A stretch of 64,000 nt of DNA. Origin: CAWJKP01 sp963843465. GTDB taxonomy: Bacteria; Planctomycetota; Planctomycetia; Pirellulales; Thermoguttaceae. The translations under genes and the position numbers were made by a program. The DNA is taken from the NCBI GenBank assembly GCA_963843465.1, contig CAWJKP010000002.1, positions 372,001 through 436,000 of the forward strand, written 5' to 3'. The notes beneath the pieces were generated by a model. The model saw nothing but the letters and a program-made list of their open reading frames with translations, did no database searches and was not told where the DNA came from. The stretch's first letter is position 1; every line of letters begins with the position of its first letter. Shown here piece after piece: positions 59,025-64,000 of this stretch.

Positions 59025-62000
59025 TCAGTCCGTCAGTCTCTCTGTGTCCACGGCCATCCAGCACACCAGCGTCACGTCCTCGGCCTGAATCGGTGGCAGC
59101 GGCTCGGGCTGGACGAAGGGCTGCAAGCCCAATTCCCGCACCCTCTCGACCAGTGCGGCTGATGCCACATAGGGGTCGTCGGCCTCCGGGTCGAATACCT
59201 CCTTGATTGCCCGCTCGTAGCGGACGCCCCAGGGGGCCTCGATGGACTCGACCAGCAGATCGAGTTCGTTCTGCCGTATCACGGTCGGCGGGTACTTGCG
59301 CAGATGCTCGGCGGCGTTACGGAAGAAGGGGCGAATGCGCGGCTGCAAGTTGAGCGGATCGGTGGCGAACATCCATTCGGCATAGATGTCCTGCCGCGCC
59401 TTTGCCCAGGCGTCGTAGCTCGCGGCGGCCAGGTCGTCGGGCAGATGGCGCGGCGTGCCCTCGGCACAGGTAATCATCCGTAGGCAGGCCAGGGTGTTGC
59501 GGACCAGTTGGTCGCCATCCAGCGGCACAAAGCGGAGGAACACGCGATCATCGACCCGGCGCAGAAGAAGTGCCCCTTGGCCGGGCCGCCAGCCAGCCCG
59601 GAACCAGCTTTCCACGCCAGGGCCTTGACCGCCTCGCCGTGAACCTGCAACCCCCGCCGCAACTCCTGCCGGTACTCCTCGCCCGTGTGGGCCAGGGGGT
59701 CTTCGCCGGCATTGACCAGCAGTTCATTGTCTTCGCGCCGCAGCGATTCGATCTCCGTGCGGGTCTGGCTGAACACGACATCGCTGACCGGGCCGCCGGG
59801 AATGACTTCGCTCTCCACGCCGATGGACGCCGCCGCCTGGGCTAGCTTTCGGCGGATGCGCTGTTCCAGCTTCAGCAACTCGTCCAGTTGTCTATCCGGG
59901 AAGAAGCACCACATATAGACATCGGCGTGCCGGCTGCCGATGCGGTCGATACGCCCGTGTCGCTGGACCAGCCGCATGGGATTCCACGGCAAATCGTAAT
60001 TGATGATGTTGCGGCACTGTTGCAGGTTCACGCCCTCGGCCAGCACGTCGGTGGAGATCAGGATGTCGAAGCGGTCTTCGCTGCGGGCGGGAGGCGCGTC
60101 GCTGGAAACCGGCACAAACCCGAAGACGGCATCTTCACGGGCGACGCCGCCTCGGCTTTCCTGCCCCGCGACTGAGACGATTCGCCCTCGGTAGGCTGCG
60201 AACTTCCTTTGGCCGTCCACCAGTTTGCGGACATGCTCTTCAATCCAGTCGGCGGTATCGGCAAAATACGAGAAGATGATGATCTTCCGCTTGTCCCGCG
60301 TGTCTTCCTCGCCAATGCCGTCCTTCTCAGCCGCGCGGATGATTTCAGCCAGCGCCGCCGTGAGTTCTGCCAGCTTGGGGTCGTTGTCCGCCTCGACCTT
60401 GGCCGCTGTGTCGGCAAATCGCCGCAGGATGTCGCGGTCCGCCTCCACCGCCGCCCTCAATGCCTCGACATTGTACGTGTCGGTCGGCTCCGCGCCGCTA
60501 TCTTCCAGCAGCCGTTCCCACTCCTCGTCGCTGTCGATGCTCGTCCATTCCTCCAGCGCCTTGGGCGAAAGGATGTACCCGGTGTCCAGGGCCTTTAGGA
60601 AGGCGTCGTGGCTGTCGGCCATGCGCCCCGCCGTCAGTCCGAAGGCATAGGCCGACGACTCGAATCGCTTCAGCAGCCCGGAACGAATCAGCCCGACCAA
60701 GGTTAATTGCGATTCCTCTACCTCGTTGTCCAAGCGGTGGACCGATGGGCAATAGCGCGCCATCGTCAAGAGCGGCGCCTGATCTTCGTTCTCGGGGGCC
60801 AGGGCCTGCTTCAACTCGTCGAAGATCCCGGGCAGCACGTCTTCCAGGTCGTAGTTGAGGGCCTCGACGTGCGGCTCGGGAAACTGTACCGTCATCTCCA
60901 CGCCGCCGGGGCCGCGGATGCGGTCGTTCGGATAGTACCGCCGCACGAAATGCCGCGTCCGCCGCACGGTCACGGCGTCCAACACGTCGAACAGCATGTC
61001 GGGGCGCAGGTCGTCGGGATTCTCCCGCGCGACCTCGCCGAACCGCTCCTTCAGCGAACGGATTCCACGCTCGGCAAAAACGGCATCGTGTCCGATGAAC
61101 AAGGTGAGCAGGTAGTAGAGGTCCCACAGCGAGTTGTTCACGGGCGTGGCGGTCAGCAGCACCAACTGCTTGGGCGGCTTTCCCAAAAGCAGCCGGCGCA
61201 GGGCCTGGGCACGCCGCGTGTCGGGATTGCGGAAGACGTGGGCCTCGTCCACCACTACCATCGCGTAGTCGTTGGGACGGTAGCAGAGGTGTCGCCCGCC
61301 GCCGCCCAGTTGCCGGTCGTTAAGAAGTTCCTCGAAGGAGACATTCTCCAGGTAAAGCTGGTGCTCGTCGGAAAACCGTTTCCACATCCCGTCGCGCAGG
61401 GCCGCCGGCGAGATCAACAGCACCCGCTGCCGCCGGTCTTGCACGGCCTCCCGGATCAACTCGCCGGCAACGAAGGTCTTGCCCAGGCCCACGCCATCGG
61501 CGAACAGCACGCCGTTGTACCGGCCCAGGATTTGCCGGGCTCGCCACAGGCCGTCGCTCTGGAACGAAGTCAGCCGAATAACAGGGTCGTTGGACTGCTC
61601 CTCCTGCAATTCCTGGCCGTACAACTCCCAAAGCACGCGCAAGTAGATCAGGTAGGGCGGGACTTCTTCGTATCGCTGTGCGTAGATCGCCGCCAGGTCG
61701 AACGGCTGGGCCTCTTCCCAGAGGTCGTCGAACCACTGCTTCACCTGCCGCACGGGCGTGGGATCGTAGCGGCCGAGGTTCAATTCCAGGTTGCTCGTCA
61801 GCCCGGCGGCCGTGAAGTTGCTGGACCCGGCGACAACTCCCTCGTCGTCGGCGAAGATGAACGCCTTGCCGTGGAGGAACCCCTTCTCGTAGCGGCGGAC
61901 TTCGACCGTGCCGGACTCCAACAGCGCCAGCAGCCGGCGGATGGCGGCCTCGGTCGCCGGGGCGAACTCCAGCAGATTCCGGTCCCGCAGCAGCCCGGCA

Positions 62001-62314
62001 TCGTTGGCGCGCAGGGCTTCGTGGACCACGCGGGCGTCGAACCGGGCCAGCGATTCGCCGATCTTGCGGGCCGGCCGGGCAGGGGGCGGCGTTGGCTCTG
62101 CGCCCAGCAGCAGCCGCACCTTGGGCAGCCGTTCGAGGCGGTCGGCCAGCAAACCGAAGCCCTCGGGGTTGAAGTACCCGCTGGCGATGGCAAGTTCGAT
62201 GGGCCGTGCGTAGGTGCTGGCCAGCCAGTCCAAATGACCGCGCAAGGCCGCCACCAGCGTGTTGCCGTTGCGGTTATCGACGAACTCGGGCTTCATGGGC
62301 CGCTCAAAGGGCAA
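59025..62314 (-). CDS. PLD-domain SNF2-type helicase (frameshifted)
   Basis: Start ATG 62314 (alternative 62296). N-terminal phospholipase D-like domain: ELAIASGYFNPEGFGLLADR, RYEKGFLHGKAFIFADDEGV (HxK) and AGSSNFTAAGLTSNLELNLG. Helicase: Walker A GVLFADGVGLGKTFVAGELI, DEAH box AMVVVDEAHVFRNPDT, motif III LLTATPVNN, and C-terminal IIIFSYFADTADW, ILISTDVLAEGVNLQQCRNI and VQRHGRIDRIGS. A one-base deletion near 59560 leads to VFLRFVPLDGDQLVRNTLAC and the C-terminal domain. PLD plus SNF2 helicase is the architecture of DNA-processing defence proteins. Last gene of a minus-strand operon. Confidence 0.85.
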
Positions 62315-62702
62315 CTCGTTTGAAGAGGGTCTTCAGAGCGTCTGCGGCAGGTTTGCTGCGGTCACGGAGCGCCAGTCCGCGGATTTCTGCGTGTCCCGGA
62401 TCGTCCTCGTCAGCGACGGCCACCACGTCCAGACGCAGAGGCTCTGCCGTGGCGTCGTTAAGCTGTCGGATTGCACCGGCCGTCGCCTGGGTGAGAAAGC
62501 TCCCCGGGATCACACCCGGCTTCTTGAGAACGTCTTCGGCCGAGACGACACGGGCTCGGTAAACGGAGATGCCCTCCTCACCTTCGCGGAGCTTGAAGTT
62601 GGCGCTTGTGATGCGGTCCGGCGGCGCAACCCAGCGAGTCCCCGGTGGGATGCGATGAAACAGGCGCTCATCATCGGGAATCGACTGTTCGCACACCGCC
62701 AT
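62304..62702 (-). CDS. Unknown small protein of the helicase operon
   Basis: 132 residues. DERLFHRIPPGTRWVAPPDR, ITSANFKLREGEEGISVYRA, GSFLTQATAGAIRQLND, LRLDVVAVADEDDPGHAEIR. The pattern of an R-rich start (RITSANF) and PGHAEIRG ending recurs in small proteins beside mobile or defence genes, but I cannot name the family. The 3' end overlaps the helicase start by 11 bases. No membrane segment. Confidence 0.6.
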   Translation of the reverse strand: MAVCEQSIPDDERLFHRIPPGTRWVAPPDRITSANFKLREGEEGISVYRARVVSAEDVLKKPGVIPGSFLTQATAGAIRQLNDATAEPLRLDVVAVADEDDPGHAEIRGLALRDRSKPAADALKTLFKRVAL

Positions 62703-62729
62703 TCCTCGCCGCGTTGCTTGGTGGCGCTG

Positions 62730-63242
62730 TCAGACTCCCACGCGCCAGACATACTCAAGGACGGTGTCCAGCGGGTCCCCCTCGAAAATCGTCCCTTCCT
62801 TCTGGTCGGCCTTGGAGTGGTCCCTCCAGTAATAGGTTGCCGCGTGTTCCGCCACCACCTCGAGCTCAAAGTACCGCTCTCCAGCCTCCCACTCAAATTG
62901 AACGCCACCGTTGCGCGTTGGGTTGACGTACGGCTTAGGCACCCCCGGCGCCTGGCCCAGGCTGTCGATCAGGTTCCGCGCACCCTTAAGCCAAGATGCA
63001 CTTGGGCGCGGAGCACCGTACGAATCCCAACCCTCGGGGAGAGATTCGATCGCCTGCAACTGCCTGTGAACGAAAGGCAGCCAATCGCATTGAGCTTCGC
63101 CAGCGCTGGTCGGCCGATCGGGCTGCGCGTCCCGCTTGATGAGTCGGCTGCTGATCGTCAGTTGATCGCTCAACGATGCAAGAAGTGATGCGCCGCGCGG
63201 CTTGTCGGCTGCCCGCTCGCGTACCATTTCTTGGTAGGTCAT
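62730..63242 (-). CDS. Unknown protein of the TIGR04255 module
   Basis: 170 residues from ATG 63242, which overlaps the TIGR04255 stop as ATGA. SLPEGWDSYGAPRPSASWL is a recognisable conserved motif (LPxGWDSYGA) of small proteins found beside TIGR04255 genes. GGVQFEWEAGERYFELEVVA and FEGDPLDTVLEYV are a beta-strand and C-terminal helix. Function unknown; translational coupling suggests a complex with its neighbour. Confidence 0.65.
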   Translation of the reverse strand: MTYQEMVRERAADKPRGASLLASLSDQLTISSRLIKRDAQPDRPTSAGEAQCDWLPFVHRQLQAIESLPEGWDSYGAPRPSASWLKGARNLIDSLGQAPGVPKPYVNPTRNGGVQFEWEAGERYFELEVVAEHAATYYWRDHSKADQKEGTIFEGDPLDTVLEYVWRVGV

Positions 63243-64000
63243 ACTGTTCTCTCCCATGCTTGGTGCATCTCGGGGCGGGTAAGCGAGGCAAAACCCCGCA
63301 CGATCCACTCGTGCCCCAAGTCGATCCCGGCCAAAGCGCCCGCCACGTCCCTCGCCTTGAGTTGCCCCCGCGCCGTCAAGTCCAGACGCAGCACGTGCCT
63401 CTTGTCGCTCATCAGAACCGCAGTCGTGAGGTTTGCATTCAGCCGCCCCGCATTGTCGGGCATGGGGAACGTGAAATCCAGCGCCACCTTGTCGGGCTCC
63501 GGCAGCCAAGTGTCGCTGGACTCGTTTGTCCAGAAAGTCAGCGTCCGTGCAACGGCCGGCCCCACCTTGCGGAACCCCTCATAGTCGATGTGGTTGATGT
63601 AGGTCACGATCCAAGTCGTCGGTTCCAACTGACCGATGCCTTCGGCCCGGAAGAAATCCTGGACTTGCTCCAGTTGTTGGCTGAACTCCTCCCGCCTCTC
63701 CGCATATGGGTAATAGGCTACCTCCTCGCCCGTCTTCAGCCAGCCGGCAAAAAGAGCGTTCTTCTGGATTTGAACGACGTGCTGACCGTCCTCCGACGCC
63801 GCCCAGAGCCGCAACGCGGGCGGTCGGTCGAAGACCTGCCACCGTATCATGGGCACGCCCAGCCGCTCTTCGTCAAACAGTTCGCGGAGTTCCTCGACCG
63901 GGGGCCGCTCCTCCAACTTTGGGAACCGCTCCCGGAAACGGCGGTCCCACAGAAGCCCTTGATGGGCGGAGGTGAACTTCTCCAATGGGCGGAAATGAAC
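63239..64000 (-). CDS. TIGR04255 family protein, 5' end cut by window edge
   Basis: The frame stays open to 64000 (VHFRPLEKFTSAHQGLLWDR), so the start lies outside. PPVEELRELFDEERLGVPMI, VVQIQKNALFAGWLKTGEEV, VTYINHIDYEGFRKVGPAVA and LDLTARGQLK follow the TIGR04255 pattern, whose members are sporadically distributed, mobile and of unknown function. At least 254 residues are present. Coupled by ATGA to the following gene. Confidence 0.8.
   Translation of the reverse strand, partial: VHFRPLEKFTSAHQGLLWDRRFRERFPKLEERPPVEELRELFDEERLGVPMIRWQVFDRPPALRLWAASEDGQHVVQIQKNALFAGWLKTGEEVAYYPYAERREEFSQQLEQVQDFFRAEGIGQLEPTTWIVTYINHIDYEGFRKVGPAVARTLTFWTNESSDTWLPEPDKVALDFTFPMPDNAGRLNANLTTAVLMSDKRHVLRLDLTARGQLKARDVAGALAGIDLGHEWIVRGFASLTRPEMHQAWERTV

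Noticed and set aside
60707..62323. Plus-strand frame of 538 codons
   Set aside because: Antisense to the PLD-SNF2 helicase; Val/Gln/His-rich shadow composition.

Overview
The window is GC-rich chromosomal DNA that most resembles a planctomycete (Planctomycetota, Pirellulales-like). The evidence is a Tad pilus locus with planctomycete-style TadG and two-domain CpaB proteins, a DUF1598 protein, an integrase of planctomycete type, and many dispersed palindromic repeats. The lineage is inferred from family knowledge because no rRNA gene is present.

Regions. 0-4.3 kb: an unknown partial gene, a DUF4062 remnant, a HEAT/TPR-like protein ending in a Hint domain, and a Tat-exported sugar-isomerase-like protein. 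4.4-15.2 kb (minus strand): the pilus operon flp-tadE-like-cpaB-tadG-like-tadZ-tadA-tadB-tadC. 18.3-22.4 kb (plus strand) supplies the secretin, a lipoprotein and a TadD-like TPR lipoprotein. 16-18 kb holds a membrane protein joined to DUF192 through a repeat. 22.7-26.5 kb: two secreted proteins in convergent orientation. 26.6-30.1 kb: a compact four-gene cluster of soluble ABC ATPase, cysteine-rich HypB/UreG-like GTPase, NifS-like cysteine desulfurase and 4Fe-4S protein, which looks like an undescribed metallocofactor-maturation module. 30.8-41.1 kb: two metallo-beta-lactamase-fold proteins, a UroD-like protein, a PseI-like synthase, an FHA-GAF-sigma54 activator, DUF1598, Dus, a zwf stub and an SDR. 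41.3-44.8 kb: the AmmeMemoRadiSam set, with radical SAM joined to AMMECR1-Memo through an 8x24-bp minisatellite. 45-51.4 kb: an interrupted DNA methyltransferase, gnd, a DUF2442/DUF4160 remnant, a HAD hydrolase and a PPi-type phosphofructokinase. 51.6-57.9 kb: an integrative element at tRNA-Cys (integrase, XRE, primase/DUF3987, two excisionase-like HTH proteins). 58.3-64 kb: a clamp-like protein, then a minus-strand operon of TIGR04255 protein, two small unknowns and a PLD-SNF2 helicase, resembling a defence or DNA-processing module.

Two features run through the whole window. At least ten families of inverted repeats lie between genes and also inside coding sequences, where they shape termini and bridge genes. 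About 18 single-base frameshifts (both signs) split otherwise well-conserved proteins, most likely uncorrected sequencing error. Genes with one shift are annotated as CDS, with the estimated shift position.
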